Assembly: GCA_964434865.1 (NCBI GenBank)
Contig: CAYSWV010000004.1
Location: 62,001 to 126,000 of the forward strand
Length of the DNA: 64,000 nucleotides
Origin: CAYSWV01 sp964434865
GTDB lineage: Bacteria > Cyanobacteriota > Cyanobacteriia > Thermostichales > Thermostichaceae
Reading direction: 5' to 3'
The notes beneath the pieces are model-generated. The model was not told where the DNA came from, ran no database searches, and worked only from the letters and a program-made list of their open reading frames with translations. This document shows positions 19,512 through 28,645 of this stretch, piece after piece (positions within the stretch are counted from its first letter, which is position 1; each line of letters opens with the position of its first letter). Both the position numbers and the translations under genes were made by a program.

Positions 19512-20876
19512 ATGTTGGTACCTTTTCAAAAAACAAACCGATCAGCTTATCTTAATTTTATCCAATCCAAGTACGAAATGTTTAGGGGGCAGGTGCAGGT
19601 ACAATCATATCCTTACTACATGCTGGTTGAGCCCTCCGATTTTTGCCAACTCCGCTGTACAACCTGTCCCACAGGGTTAGAAAACGAGGCGCGGCGACAT
19701 CAAGGTACTACCTATATTTCCCGCGAAAAACGTGAAAAACTGAGCCTTAGCCTACTTGATGCCTTCTTGGAGGAAGTAGGCGAATACCTCTTTATGATTG
19801 TGTTCTATAACTATGGAGAACCCTTTCTCAATCAAGATCTGCCTGAAATTATCCGTAGAGCCAAAGCTTATGACATTATTACAGATATTCATAGCAACTT
19901 ATCGTTACCCCTATCAGATGAGCGGCTAGAGGCTGTTCTAGTAGCTGGGGCAGACTCTATTTGTGCTTCTATTGATGGATTTACCCAAGAAACCTATCAA
20001 AAACACCGTGTCGGTGGCGATATTTCCCTGGCCAAACATAATTTAGAGCGGCTGGTCAAGATTAGAGATCAACTAGGTTTAACAACTGACATTGTGTATA
20101 ACTTTTTAGTTTTCAGTTTTAATGAGCACGAAATTCCCCATGCTCAGAGATATTGTGCTGATCTAGGTATCCGACTTAACCCCAGAGACGCCTTTATTCA
20201 TGATCCAACTTGGCTGCCCAGCTATCGCAAGCATGAGCAACCTATTGTCTTAGATGAAGCGTTGCAGCTGCCTCCAGGGTTTGGCCACTGGGAAAATGGA
20301 CAATCTCAAGCTTGGAGTCCATTACCTAATCTACCTCTACAACCTCAGCGTTGCGCCTGGCAGTATGGCTACTCGATCATGTCATCAGGTGGCAAACTAG
20401 CGACATGCTGTGCAGTTCCTCATGATAAGAATGACTTAGGTACCTTTATCCCTGGCATCACTAGCTTTAATGAAGCCTGGAATAGTGATCAACGACTGAG
20501 CTCTCGAGCTGCCTTCAGCCAGCAGCTATCGTCTTTGCCCCATCCTGTTGAAACGGTTTGTACCCAGTGCCCAGTACCTTGGAAAGTGATTCACCACCTC
20601 TACTCTATCCAAGACTTCAAAGTATTAAGCCAATTTTCTAAAGCTTTTAAAGGAGGTGAGGTCAAGATCAGAGCAGCTCTGGACCTATTCAGCAAATGTC
20701 GCTACAAAGTGCCTCTGACCCATTTTGATCAGGATGAGATCACGTGGCCAGATCGCATTTTAGGACCGGAAGAGAATGATGGTATTGCCAAATTTGTTGA
20801 CTTTGTTGAGAGATTCTTGAGCCATGAGTTTCCGCCTAGCCAAACACTCCATAAGCTAGATGTGACCGTAAGCTAG
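19512..20876 (+). CDS. radical SAM / SPASM-domain protein
   Basis: 454 residues. The cluster-binding motif CxxxCxxC is Cys45, Cys49, Cys52 (CQLRCTTC) in a TIM-barrel start preceded by LVEPSDF. YNYGEPFLN and ICASIDGFTQETYQKHR are typical of the SAM-binding barrel. A C-terminal SPASM-type region has cysteines in CAWQYGY, ATCCAVPHD and VCTQCPVPW, expected to hold an auxiliary 4Fe-4S cluster. It has an extra C-terminal tail of about 100 residues. Such proteins often modify peptides or sugars; the substrate here is unknown. GGAG lies upstream of the ATG. Its last 21 bases overlap the end of the convergent sulfotransferase gene. Confidence 0.9.
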   Translation: MLVPFQKTNRSAYLNFIQSKYEMFRGQVQVQSYPYYMLVEPSDFCQLRCTTCPTGLENEARRHQGTTYISREKREKLSLSLLDAFLEEVGEYLFMIVFYNYGEPFLNQDLPEIIRRAKAYDIITDIHSNLSLPLSDERLEAVLVAGADSICASIDGFTQETYQKHRVGGDISLAKHNLERLVKIRDQLGLTTDIVYNFLVFSFNEHEIPHAQRYCADLGIRLNPRDAFIHDPTWLPSYRKHEQPIVLDEALQLPPGFGHWENGQSQAWSPLPNLPLQPQRCAWQYGYSIMSSGGKLATCCAVPHDKNDLGTFIPGITSFNEAWNSDQRLSSRAAFSQQLSSLPHPVETVCTQCPVPWKVIHHLYSIQDFKVLSQFSKAFKGGEVKIRAALDLFSKCRYKVPLTHFDQDEITWPDRILGPEENDGIAKFVDFVERFLSHEFPPSQTLHKLDVTVS

Positions 20877-21488
20877 TTCCTCAGCAGCCCACCAAGCCGG
20901 GCAATGATGATAGACACCTCGGGTTGAAGCATCGTAAAGTTGCTTCTTGATCTCAATAGGAAGATGCATCTCTGTTGTGTTCACTTTCTCAGAGTACTCC
21001 CACTCTGGGATCTTAGAAATATCCAGAAACTGACCAAAGATTGTCTTAAAATCAGACTTGAAAAACTCAGTTCTGATAAACCATACATCTCCTGTTTTTA
21101 ATAAAGACTGGGGCAGATACTTATTGACATAATAGTCAGCATGATTCTGAATACCGATTGCTTCATAAAACTTTCCTTCTAGTAATAACTCTGGACGATG
21201 CGGAAAGTCAGGTCGCATTTTAACCGAAAAGTTATACCGACTTTCTAACCAAGCAGGCAAAGTCCGAAAGGAACAAATAATCCGTCGAGATCCCAATTTA
21301 AATGAAGGGTCACGCTCCTCTCGCTCAGCAATAGAGTCATGCCATAAGACTTCAGGGCCGGCATTGGGTCCCCTCGGATCTTGATGAATATCTGCTTGAT
21401 TAGCAAAGTATTTTTTGAATAAGTTAGCCACTTTAGTTCCTGCACACTTAGGAAAGTGAAGCCAGACAAAATCCTTGCTATAAATCAT
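20856..21488 (-). CDS. small P-loop sulfotransferase-like protein (copy 1)
   Basis: 210 residues. HFPKCAGTKVANLFKK (from residue 11) matches the 5'-phosphosulfate-binding loop H-x-PKxxGT of membrane/Golgi-type and bacterial sulfotransferases that use PAPS. A segment IICSFRTLPAWLESRYNF may correspond to the 3'-phosphate-binding region. It is shorter than typical family members (about 250-300). It is homologous over its length to the gene at 22949 (FVWxHxPKCxGT, FRxLPxW, KGxF). The ribosome site TTGGAG precedes the ATG by 8 bases. Its 3' end overlaps the convergent radical SAM gene. Acceptor unknown; a hydroxyl on a glycan or lipid is an inference from the neighbours. Confidence 0.8.
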   Translation of the reverse strand: MIYSKDFVWLHFPKCAGTKVANLFKKYFANQADIHQDPRGPNAGPEVLWHDSIAEREERDPSFKLGSRRIICSFRTLPAWLESRYNFSVKMRPDFPHRPELLLEGKFYEAIGIQNHADYYVNKYLPQSLLKTGDVWFIRTEFFKSDFKTIFGQFLDISKIPEWEYSEKVNTTEMHLPIEIKKQLYDASTRGVYHHCPAWWAAEELAYGHI

Positions 21489-21711
21489 TAGTCACTCCAA
21501 CGCATCATGATGCTAACTTTTTAATTAGACTAGCAAATGATCCCTAGTTTGGAGACTTGAATAGTGGGAACTATCGGTATAGATTAGGGCCATGAACAAC
21601 TATTCAGCATTAGAGACTACAGAAGCCTACTAGCCACCTACGTAAACTCCACAACCTGATCCATCTTTTTAGGTGGTATTGTGATAGCAAACCTGATTGA
21701 GATCATGTGGT

Positions 21712-22650
21712 ATGGCAATCAATTCACCCCCATTTAAGGGTCGGGACGATCAATGGGAACCCCATATGCTTACCCAAAAAAACCTGGCTATAGCGACAGA
21801 AACTGAAATTGAAAGAGAGTTGATGGCCTTTCAAGAGCGGTTAAATCGTTGGTGTCAGCGACGATCTGGCTGGACCCAAGACCAAGCTATCATTTCTGTT
21901 GAAACTCCTGTTTTTAAGGGGGGCTGGTTAATTCCTTGCATCGAGTCCGTTCTACAGCAAACCTCATCTCAATGGACACTAGCCTTGTTTTGGGATCAGG
22001 GTGATGTTTTAGCTAAGCGTATTCTCAAAATCGTTGAGCTATCTCAGCATCCCCAGCTTCAAGTCCAATATGCAACCGAAAACCTAGGTATTGCCAGGTC
22101 ACGTCATTTTCTCACCAGGCATACAACAGCGCCCTGGTTTTTACCTCTAGATGATGACGATATTTTACCCCCTCAAGCAATTGCTGAGTTTGTGAGCTTT
22201 ATTGAAGATAAGCCTCACAGTGGTATCGTTCGGGCGCGGCGGCAGTTTATTGATGAATCGGGGTATTTAATTAATGAAGACGACTGGTTTCCGTTTGAAC
22301 CTCGTAACTCCCAATTAGGTATGACAACGGATATTTATAATCACTCACAACCTTATCTGATCAGTCGTAAAGCTTATCATCAGACTACAGGCTGGGAGGG
22401 GTTTCCAGACTTTTTCTATGCAGGGGAAGATTGTGATATTTTTCTGAAAATTGAAGAAGTGGCACCGATTGAACTCTTAGATCAAGTCCTCTATTATTAT
22501 CGTCAAAATCACAAGCGTACCAGCCATCAACTCCAACAAGAAGGTGCATTTGAGATGTGGCGGCGATTAGCAGATAAGACCATTCAACGTCGCCAGTTGT
22601 CCATCAAGCGGATCAATCGTCAACCTCCCTATCAGTATACGCAGCGATAA
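21712..22650 (+). CDS. GT2-family glycosyltransferase
   Basis: 312 residues from ATG 21712. The GT-A fold is recognisable from SVETPVFKGGWLIPCIESVLQQT near the start, ATENLGIARSRHFLTRHT, and the acidic DDDD metal/donor motif in FLPLDDDDILPPQA. The motif AGEDCDIFLKIEE corresponds to the ED acceptor-side motif of the family. There is no transmembrane segment, so it probably acts at the cytosolic face. A later in-frame ATG at 21766 is also possible. Base use is like its neighbours. It is likely part of glycan assembly with the GT1 enzyme; its sugar donor is not predictable. Confidence 0.88.
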   Translation: MAINSPPFKGRDDQWEPHMLTQKNLAIATETEIERELMAFQERLNRWCQRRSGWTQDQAIISVETPVFKGGWLIPCIESVLQQTSSQWTLALFWDQGDVLAKRILKIVELSQHPQLQVQYATENLGIARSRHFLTRHTTAPWFLPLDDDDILPPQAIAEFVSFIEDKPHSGIVRARRQFIDESGYLINEDDWFPFEPRNSQLGMTTDIYNHSQPYLISRKAYHQTTGWEGFPDFFYAGEDCDIFLKIEEVAPIELLDQVLYYYRQNHKRTSHQLQQEGAFEMWRRLADKTIQRRQLSIKRINRQPPYQYTQR

Positions 22651-22948
22651 CAGCTCTAGCAGACACGTTGTATTAGTGCTTACCTATGGGATTGCTACAA
22701 ACAGCAAGATCACATCTAGCCGGTTTTCACTGTGTATGATTCGAGCTATTTATGAAAGAGAGCTTTCCTGTCTTCAGTGTTAAGATTCATGAATTAGCTA
22801 AAGGTATGCCTAGTTTTTTGAATTTTGCAGCTCACCCAGGTTTGAGGCAATCATGTATCATAGTACTCTAAAAAAGGAGACATTATTATCATTTACAGCC
22901 TGACTAAATTAAGATAATTTGTCCCAAGGTCAGCTAAGGTCATAGCTA

Positions 22949-23587
22949 ATGATAGTCAGTGAGAGTTTTGTATGGATGCATGTTCCAAAATGTGGGGGTA
23001 CTTTTATTGATCATATTTTGCAAAAGTATTATTGGGATCATCCTACTATTCAGTTCGATGACTATTCAGGCTCTGAGACGATCTTACGGCATGAGTCAGT
23101 AGCCGCACGGCAAAAAAGGTTAAGTATCAATCTAGGATCTAAGATTCGTATTGCCAACTTTAGGCGATTACCCAGCTGGATCATTAGCTTAACCCAGTTT
23201 CGCAAGTCTACAACCGGTATCGAGACTCCAAGAGAGCTATATACTAAAGGTCAATTTCTGATGACTCCCAATACTGTGATCAAAGCAGATCAGATTTTAC
23301 AGAATTATGAGCCTATTCGCATGAGCCGTTGGATCAGACTTGAGTTTCTCAAGCAAGATTTCTTGGCTGCCTTCTCTGACTTAATGGATATATCTATGAT
23401 TGATGATGATACTTGGCTAATTAAAGTTAATGAAGCTCATTATAATAAAGACTTGAGGTACTGGTTTAGCCTAGAGGAATTACAACACCTTTACAGTGAG
23501 AATCCCACATGGCGTGATCTAGAACTTAAATTATACGGCAGTTTGATTGACTCGGAAATACCTGAGTTGACGCTTAGATCTACATAA
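22949..23587 (+). CDS. small P-loop sulfotransferase-like protein (copy 2)
   Basis: 212 residues, paralogous to the 20856-21488 gene. HVPKCGGTFIDHILQK at residue 11 gives the PAPS 5'-phosphosulfate loop, and IANFRRLPSWIISLTQF is the counterpart of the FRTLPAW segment of copy 1. The middle KGQFLMTPN and C-terminal parts are more diverged. AAGG lies about 11 bases before the ATG. The preceding 298 bases hold no convincing gene. The two copies flank the GT2 gene on opposite strands. The substrate is unknown. Confidence 0.78.
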   Translation: MIVSESFVWMHVPKCGGTFIDHILQKYYWDHPTIQFDDYSGSETILRHESVAARQKRLSINLGSKIRIANFRRLPSWIISLTQFRKSTTGIETPRELYTKGQFLMTPNTVIKADQILQNYEPIRMSRWIRLEFLKQDFLAAFSDLMDISMIDDDTWLIKVNEAHYNKDLRYWFSLEELQHLYSENPTWRDLELKLYGSLIDSEIPELTLRST

Positions 23588-23598
23588 AAGACATGATA

Positions 23599-24828
23599 TT
23601 AATTAGAACTACTGATAATTTGCTCAACTACTTGTTGTGGTGTTGGTGATTGTTTTAAGCGAGCAATTAACGTATCTAAACTATGAGGTTTGATCCCCCG
23701 ATGCTCTAGTAAATCAGCATCTGTCAGAGGTTTAGTTTTATCGAGAATAGTGGGCTGACACCCCTGATAGTAGTGATCAACAGCCAAGCCATATAAGGGG
23801 TCAAAGAAACTAACCATGTGACCAGGATCATACAAAAAGACAGGTAAATGGTTGACGTTTCGTAGCAGCAAAGAATTAGATAACATATTCCAAGAAAAGA
23901 CGTACTCAGCCTCTAGAAGTAGCGAGAGAAACAATTTGAACGGACAAAACGGGATGAGTTCAATTCCCTGAGTTGAGGGTAATACTCTAGTAATGGTATC
24001 GATCAGATCCTGTGGTGCAATCAAAATAGGTTTTCGGCCTGCTTGAAGGGTTTCTTTGAACTTCTGAATCAAAAAGGATACAAATTCACGTTCAGACTGA
24101 GACCGACATTGCGTCTCCAACTCCACCTTGGAAATCACAAACAACCAGTGGGGCCGAGTTGATGGTGTTGACCGCTTAACAATTTTATCAGGCAGTTGGG
24201 TCATCACTGGGTTATAGAAGGTTACACAGGTCGTGTCTGCATTACTCTTAAGTTGATCAGACGGATACGTATATAAATGAGGCTTATCTTTGAGTAGCTG
24301 AAAGACGGCATTCCATACCTGTAAAAACCATTCTCTAGCCTCTTCTAGGCGCTGTTGCATCAATTCTTCAACCCGCTTGGCCTCAATACTAAGTTGATTA
24401 GCCAAAACATCTCGATCGTAAGACAAATGAATCTCAGATTTCTTCAAGGTTGTGATTAAGCCTAAAAATGGATCATCTGTAACAATGTGGCAGCCTAAGG
24501 TATTGAATAAATCTAATAAGGTTTTAAACTCTTCTATCGTAAACAGTTCGTTACTACAATAAAGATAGCCTGTAAATAGAAAAACAATAGTAGGCTGAGG
24601 TGATAACTCTTTAACTTTGCTAACAATATCTGAAAAACTATCCCACTTGTAAACTTTGCCAGGTAGCCCGTAGCGGTTGGTGGTGTAAAGCCGTGAATGG
24701 AGCAAGATCTGGCAATCTTTAGCAAAGGGTTGTCCTTCTAAGAAATAGATCAGGTTACAGATCTCGCCATAGTCATCCGAGAGCAAAAATAGCAAACTAG
24801 GCTTTTGAGAGTTAGATAAGTCTGTCAT
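23599..24828 (-). CDS. SDDYGE-family protein C, function unknown
   Basis: 409 residues from ATG 24828; a TTG 15 bases upstream is a weaker start. Motifs in order: SDDYGE (17-22), LHSRLYTTNRYGLPGK, VFLFTGYLYCSNELF, TDDPFLG, KPHLYTYPSDQLKS, HWLFVISKVELE, AGRKPILIAPQDL, EAEYVFSWNMLSNSLLLRN, LPVFLYDPGHM and AVDHYYQGCQPTILD. It is the closest relative of protein B. The middle region (about 130-185) is rich in charged residues and may form a helix hairpin. It runs convergent to the sulfotransferase copy 2 with 11 bases between stops. The function is unknown. Confidence 0.82.
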   Translation of the reverse strand: MTDLSNSQKPSLLFLLSDDYGEICNLIYFLEGQPFAKDCQILLHSRLYTTNRYGLPGKVYKWDSFSDIVSKVKELSPQPTIVFLFTGYLYCSNELFTIEEFKTLLDLFNTLGCHIVTDDPFLGLITTLKKSEIHLSYDRDVLANQLSIEAKRVEELMQQRLEEAREWFLQVWNAVFQLLKDKPHLYTYPSDQLKSNADTTCVTFYNPVMTQLPDKIVKRSTPSTRPHWLFVISKVELETQCRSQSEREFVSFLIQKFKETLQAGRKPILIAPQDLIDTITRVLPSTQGIELIPFCPFKLFLSLLLEAEYVFSWNMLSNSLLLRNVNHLPVFLYDPGHMVSFFDPLYGLAVDHYYQGCQPTILDKTKPLTDADLLEHRGIKPHSLDTLIARLKQSPTPQQVVEQIISSSN

Positions 24829-25006
24829 AGCTAGGATTACCAATCATGTTTTTGACATTACCATAGACTCAACATCTGCAATCAATCAACACTCTAGATT
24901 TAGTCACTGGAACGGGTATAGGACTTAGCGACCTAACTAGTTTAAAATCTACCGGGGCCTGATAAATTAATCTAGAATGAGGAGGTCTGACTCAGGGGTA
25001 ACACCT

Positions 25007-25966
25007 ATGAACCTGCTCCAGTCATTAAATCTATACGAACAATCTCAGATTGATCTGGAAGTGACCTCTGCGTGTAATGCTGTGTGTCAATTCTGCCCCC
25101 GGGATGTGATGCCTGATACCAGCCGCTTTATGGAGATTGAGCTTATCGAGCAGCTCGCTGATCAAATTCGGAACCGCCAAAGCCCCCCTCACATTACCCT
25201 CTGTGGCATTGGTGAACCTACTCTCCATCCTCAGATTGAACAGATTGTTGAGATCTTGGCGGCGGCAGGCGCTTCCCTCAATATGACCACCAATGGCAGT
25301 CGGATGACCGTCGATCTGTTTGAAAACCTAGTTGACAAAGGAATTAAACAGTTTAATTTTAGTTTAAATGCTTTAACAGCAGAGACTCATGCAACTGTGA
25401 TGAAGATGAAAGGGTTTGACCGGATCACTCAGTCTGTTGAGGCTGTACTGAAAGTCAAAGGTGATCGATATCCCAGAGTGGTGGTCATCCTAAGTTTGGT
25501 GGTTTGCAAACAGAACGAACATGAAATAGAGGGATTTGTGGAGAAGTGGCGGTATTCTAATGCTAGTCAGATTTGGCTGCATCCTGTCAATAATCGAGCG
25601 GGTCTGCTTACAAATGCTATTAAACCTATCAACCTTATTCCTTATAAAAAGAAGTATGAAAATGATGGACGGGTCTATGTGGATATCTATCAGGCATTGA
25701 GCACCGAGAATCATATTTGTCCCATTGTCCAGTCTCTTAACTTTATTTCAGCTGATGGTGAACTACGGCTGTGTGCTATGGACTATCGTCGTAGTACGGC
25801 CTATGGCAACATTAAAGACTCAAATTTAAAAGATATGTTTGATAGTAAGATGAATTCCTATATCTATGGTGAGACCAGTGATCTATGCTTGGGTTGTGAT
25901 TTTTGCCCCACAACTTCCCGAAATACTCGGAGAAAAACCAGAGCGTCAAGCCCCAAAGTGAGGTAG
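25007..25966 (+). CDS. radical SAM / SPASM-domain protein
   Basis: 319 residues from ATG 25007, which has AGGGG at suitable spacing; an in-frame ATG at 24977 lacks a site. CxxxCxxC is Cys23, Cys27, Cys30 (CNAVCQFC). GIGEPTLHPQ, NMTTNGSRM and FNFSLNALTAETH are classical barrel elements. The C-terminus shows SPASM-like features: ICPIVQSLNFISADGELRLCAMD and LCLGCDFC. It ends 17 bases before the stop of the convergent fusion protein D. It is divergent from protein C across a short shared upstream region. The substrate is unknown. Confidence 0.88.
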   Translation: MNLLQSLNLYEQSQIDLEVTSACNAVCQFCPRDVMPDTSRFMEIELIEQLADQIRNRQSPPHITLCGIGEPTLHPQIEQIVEILAAAGASLNMTTNGSRMTVDLFENLVDKGIKQFNFSLNALTAETHATVMKMKGFDRITQSVEAVLKVKGDRYPRVVVILSLVVCKQNEHEIEGFVEKWRYSNASQIWLHPVNNRAGLLTNAIKPINLIPYKKKYENDGRVYVDIYQALSTENHICPIVQSLNFISADGELRLCAMDYRRSTAYGNIKDSNLKDMFDSKMNSYIYGETSDLCLGCDFCPTTSRNTRRKTRASSPKVR

Positions 25967-25982
25967 ACATCAGCTTCGTAAC

Positions 25983-28352
25983 TTATCCTGCTAATTTAGG
26001 TTTGACCCGGTTTAAAATTTGAGTTACCACCTGTTTAGTTTGTCGTAAAGTAGTATTCTCAAGCCAATTAAACCGATTGAATATAGCAGTGTTATTAATC
26101 GAGAGATCGCTTAGCTTTGCCTCAGCTAGAGAAACATGCTTTGCTGCCTCTTCTAATTGACCCATCTCAATGTCTAGTAGGGCAAGGTTGGCATAGGCTT
26201 CTGGATTATCCGGAGAGTGGGCAATAGCTGCTTCTAATTGGGTGCGCGCGCCCGCAAAATCACGTGTGACTTTGAGTTTAAGGAAAAAACACAGCATCTT
26301 GGCTTTGTAAAAAAATGAGGATTCTTGCGGATATTGAACAGTAATTCCGATCACATCTTGATACTTACCTTCCGCCGCTAATTTTTGAATATCATAAACT
26401 GAAACATAGGTACAATAGGGATCTTGAGTGCTCAGCTGGTTATACTGCTCTAGCCAACGTTGACTCTGCTCGGTGGAACTAAGGGATAGTTCGATTTCAG
26501 ATGGCAGTGGCTCTTTAATATCCAAATGCCTCATCATAGTTTGAAGCACTGATTTGTCATCATGGATCAAGTCCTCATAGTTAAGTCTAACGACCTGGAT
26601 ATCATGCTGACTGAAGAAGTCTTGCCAATTTTGATCTTGAGTCTTGATCATCGAATAGGTGTCTGCAATTAAATAGTAGTCAAATTGAGGTTCTGGAGCC
26701 TGACTTAAATTTGAATATTGGACCCATTGTTGCGCAATCACAAAGTCAATAGCCTGTTGCAGTTTATTCTCTGTTTGCAGCCAGAAATAAGAGAGATTGG
26801 GTAAGTACTGTTCCAGGATTTGAGGCGCATCTAAGTAGGATAGTTCAGGTTGGCGCTTGCACTCATCTAAGACAGTTGCTAAATCAGACCATTCCAATTT
26901 CAGCCCATAGATGCCATTAGGACTTTTATAATCCACTCTAATCCGAGGCAATAAGTCCGTATACCTTATATGTTCTTGTTGTAGGAGGACATTTTTAGGT
27001 TGTCCAAAAATCTGGGTACTATCTAGCACATCACAGACTTGAAGGCTGCCAGCTGTAGGCGTTGTGCAAATCAGATAACCTCTATTGACTGGCGGAGAAA
27101 AAGGCCCAAGAGACAGAGAATCGACAAGCGGTTCTTCAAGGATACGTTGAATCACATCCTGGGGCGAACAGGCCTCACCTAAACGTACTTTCAACTTCTG
27201 TAAAGAGTCATTCGATACACCAACATACTTGATTAAATCAGGATCAGCTAAAGATTGGTCCCACTCAAGATAAACAGGAGGCTTTCCTTGATAGTAGTGC
27301 TCGACTGCTGTTTCATAAAGCGGTCTGATAAACCGGGCCATGTGTCCTTTATCAAAGAAAAAGACTGGAAGCTCATTAACGTGTCTTAGCAGTAATGAGT
27401 TAGATAAAATATTCCAATAGAACACATATTCAGACTCGAGTAACAGGGATGTAAACCGACTGTAGTTGCAGAATGAAATCAAAAACCGCTCAAGGTTGGG
27501 AACTCGCTGTTGTAATAGTTCAAGACAAGCAGCGGGAGCAATAATTTGAGGAAGGCGATCAACTTGTAACGTCTCTTGAATTTTCCGGGCTAGAAACGCA
27601 ATAAAGGAAGCTTCGCCGTACAGCTGTGTTTGAAGTTTATACTCCGCATTAGATAATATAAATAACCAATTCAATTTATTAGGTGCAATGGGCCAATCTG
27701 CTGATGTAGATATTTCGATAAGGTGCTGATTAAAGAACGTTATTGAGTGAGTTTTGTTATTCTGATCAAGAGTTAAATGTGACGATGGATAGGTATACAA
27801 ATGAATAAAATTTCGTAGTAAATCATGAGACCGATGTAACATTGAGGCCCCATAGGTCTGTGCCATCCTAATTTCTTTCCTATTGATCATATCAGCTGAT
27901 AGAGTTGAGTTCTCATATAACGGATCTAGCATATCTTCAGTGATAGAGGCTGTTGTGCCAAAGAATGGATCATCAGTAACAACGCGACAGTTGCGTGTAC
28001 ACAGTAAATGTACCAGTGCTTCAACCTCATTAAAAGTCAATAGATCATTACCACTAAATAAGTAACCTGTTAACAAAAATACGATGTCTGGGTTAAATGC
28101 TTCGATAACAGTTATAATATCATCCAATACCTGCCACTGATCGGTCTGTCCTGGCAAGATATCTGAATTTGTTTCAAATAATCTTGAGTGCAAAAGAATA
28201 CAACTGTTTTCAATGAAAGGCTGTCCCTTTATCAGATACATCAGGTTACATAACTCACCATAATCGTCGGAGAGAATGAACAACAACCTAGGGTGAGCTG
28301 ATATTGAGTCTACTTCTTGAGCTATGGGATTCAAGCTTTCATTAACTTGCAT
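25983..28352 (-). CDS. SDDYGE-family protein D fused to a degenerate Stf0 sulfotransferase domain and TPR repeats
   Basis: 789 residues in three parts. Residues 1-410 are a full SDDYGE unit (SDDYGE at 28-33, TDDPFFG, LYTYPSSHL, NWLFILSN, ESEYVFYWNILSNSLLLRH, LPVFFFDKGHM, AVEHYYQGKPP). Residues about 428-670 align by eye with the neighbouring Stf0 protein, but the PAPS loop TPRTGS has become TPTAGS and the WIRRYDRGSQ segment has become WLQTENKLQQ, so catalysis is doubtful. Residues about 690-770 contain TPR-like helices (NPEAYANLALLDIEMGQLEEA). The fusion links the unknown family physically to sulfotransferases. CGAGG precedes the ATG by about 10 bases. It is divergent from the Stf0-TPR gene. 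Confidence 0.85.
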   Translation of the reverse strand: MQVNESLNPIAQEVDSISAHPRLLFILSDDYGELCNLMYLIKGQPFIENSCILLHSRLFETNSDILPGQTDQWQVLDDIITVIEAFNPDIVFLLTGYLFSGNDLLTFNEVEALVHLLCTRNCRVVTDDPFFGTTASITEDMLDPLYENSTLSADMINRKEIRMAQTYGASMLHRSHDLLRNFIHLYTYPSSHLTLDQNNKTHSITFFNQHLIEISTSADWPIAPNKLNWLFILSNAEYKLQTQLYGEASFIAFLARKIQETLQVDRLPQIIAPAACLELLQQRVPNLERFLISFCNYSRFTSLLLESEYVFYWNILSNSLLLRHVNELPVFFFDKGHMARFIRPLYETAVEHYYQGKPPVYLEWDQSLADPDLIKYVGVSNDSLQKLKVRLGEACSPQDVIQRILEEPLVDSLSLGPFSPPVNRGYLICTTPTAGSLQVCDVLDSTQIFGQPKNVLLQQEHIRYTDLLPRIRVDYKSPNGIYGLKLEWSDLATVLDECKRQPELSYLDAPQILEQYLPNLSYFWLQTENKLQQAIDFVIAQQWVQYSNLSQAPEPQFDYYLIADTYSMIKTQDQNWQDFFSQHDIQVVRLNYEDLIHDDKSVLQTMMRHLDIKEPLPSEIELSLSSTEQSQRWLEQYNQLSTQDPYCTYVSVYDIQKLAAEGKYQDVIGITVQYPQESSFFYKAKMLCFFLKLKVTRDFAGARTQLEAAIAHSPDNPEAYANLALLDIEMGQLEEAAKHVSLAEAKLSDLSINNTAIFNRFNWLENTTLRQTKQVVTQILNRVKPKLAG

Positions 28353-28528
28353 TCAAATAACCTCGTAAGACAATAGAGCTTGATGATTACTGAGTTGATG
28401 ATGGTAAGCCAAAGTCTAGCATAGTCATCTCACCCGAGTGAGCGCAACTGCAAATTGAGCATGTGTGAGTTCTATAGATCAGTTGGTACGATCACTCACC
28501 TGCACAAATAGGGAGACATTACTGCTAT

Positions 28529-28584
28529 CTTTAGTAGTGATCCTTTAGTAGTGATCCTTTAGTAGTGATCCTTTAGTAGCGATC
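28529..28584. repeat. four tandem copies of a 14-base unit
   Basis: Three perfect copies of CTTTAGTAGTGATC and a fourth with one change (TAGC for TAGT) stand head to tail in the shared upstream region of two divergent genes, the D fusion and the Stf0-TPR protein. The spacing of 14 gives no spacers, so it is not CRISPR-like; it could be a slippage repeat or an array of regulator sites. Confidence 0.9.
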
Positions 28585-28645
28585 AGTCGTTCGTTGATCT
28601 TGGCTAAGGCTGATCCTGTAAGACGAGATTTTACCTGGGTGTTAA

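Noticed and set aside
22752..22871. 39-codon plus-strand frame (MKESFPVFSVKIHELAKGMP...)
   Set aside because: No ribosome binding site or recognisable motif; cannot be separated from chance without conservation.
28529..28584. possible CRISPR array
   Set aside because: Copies are directly adjacent with no spacers and the unit is only 14 bases; no cas gene is in the window.
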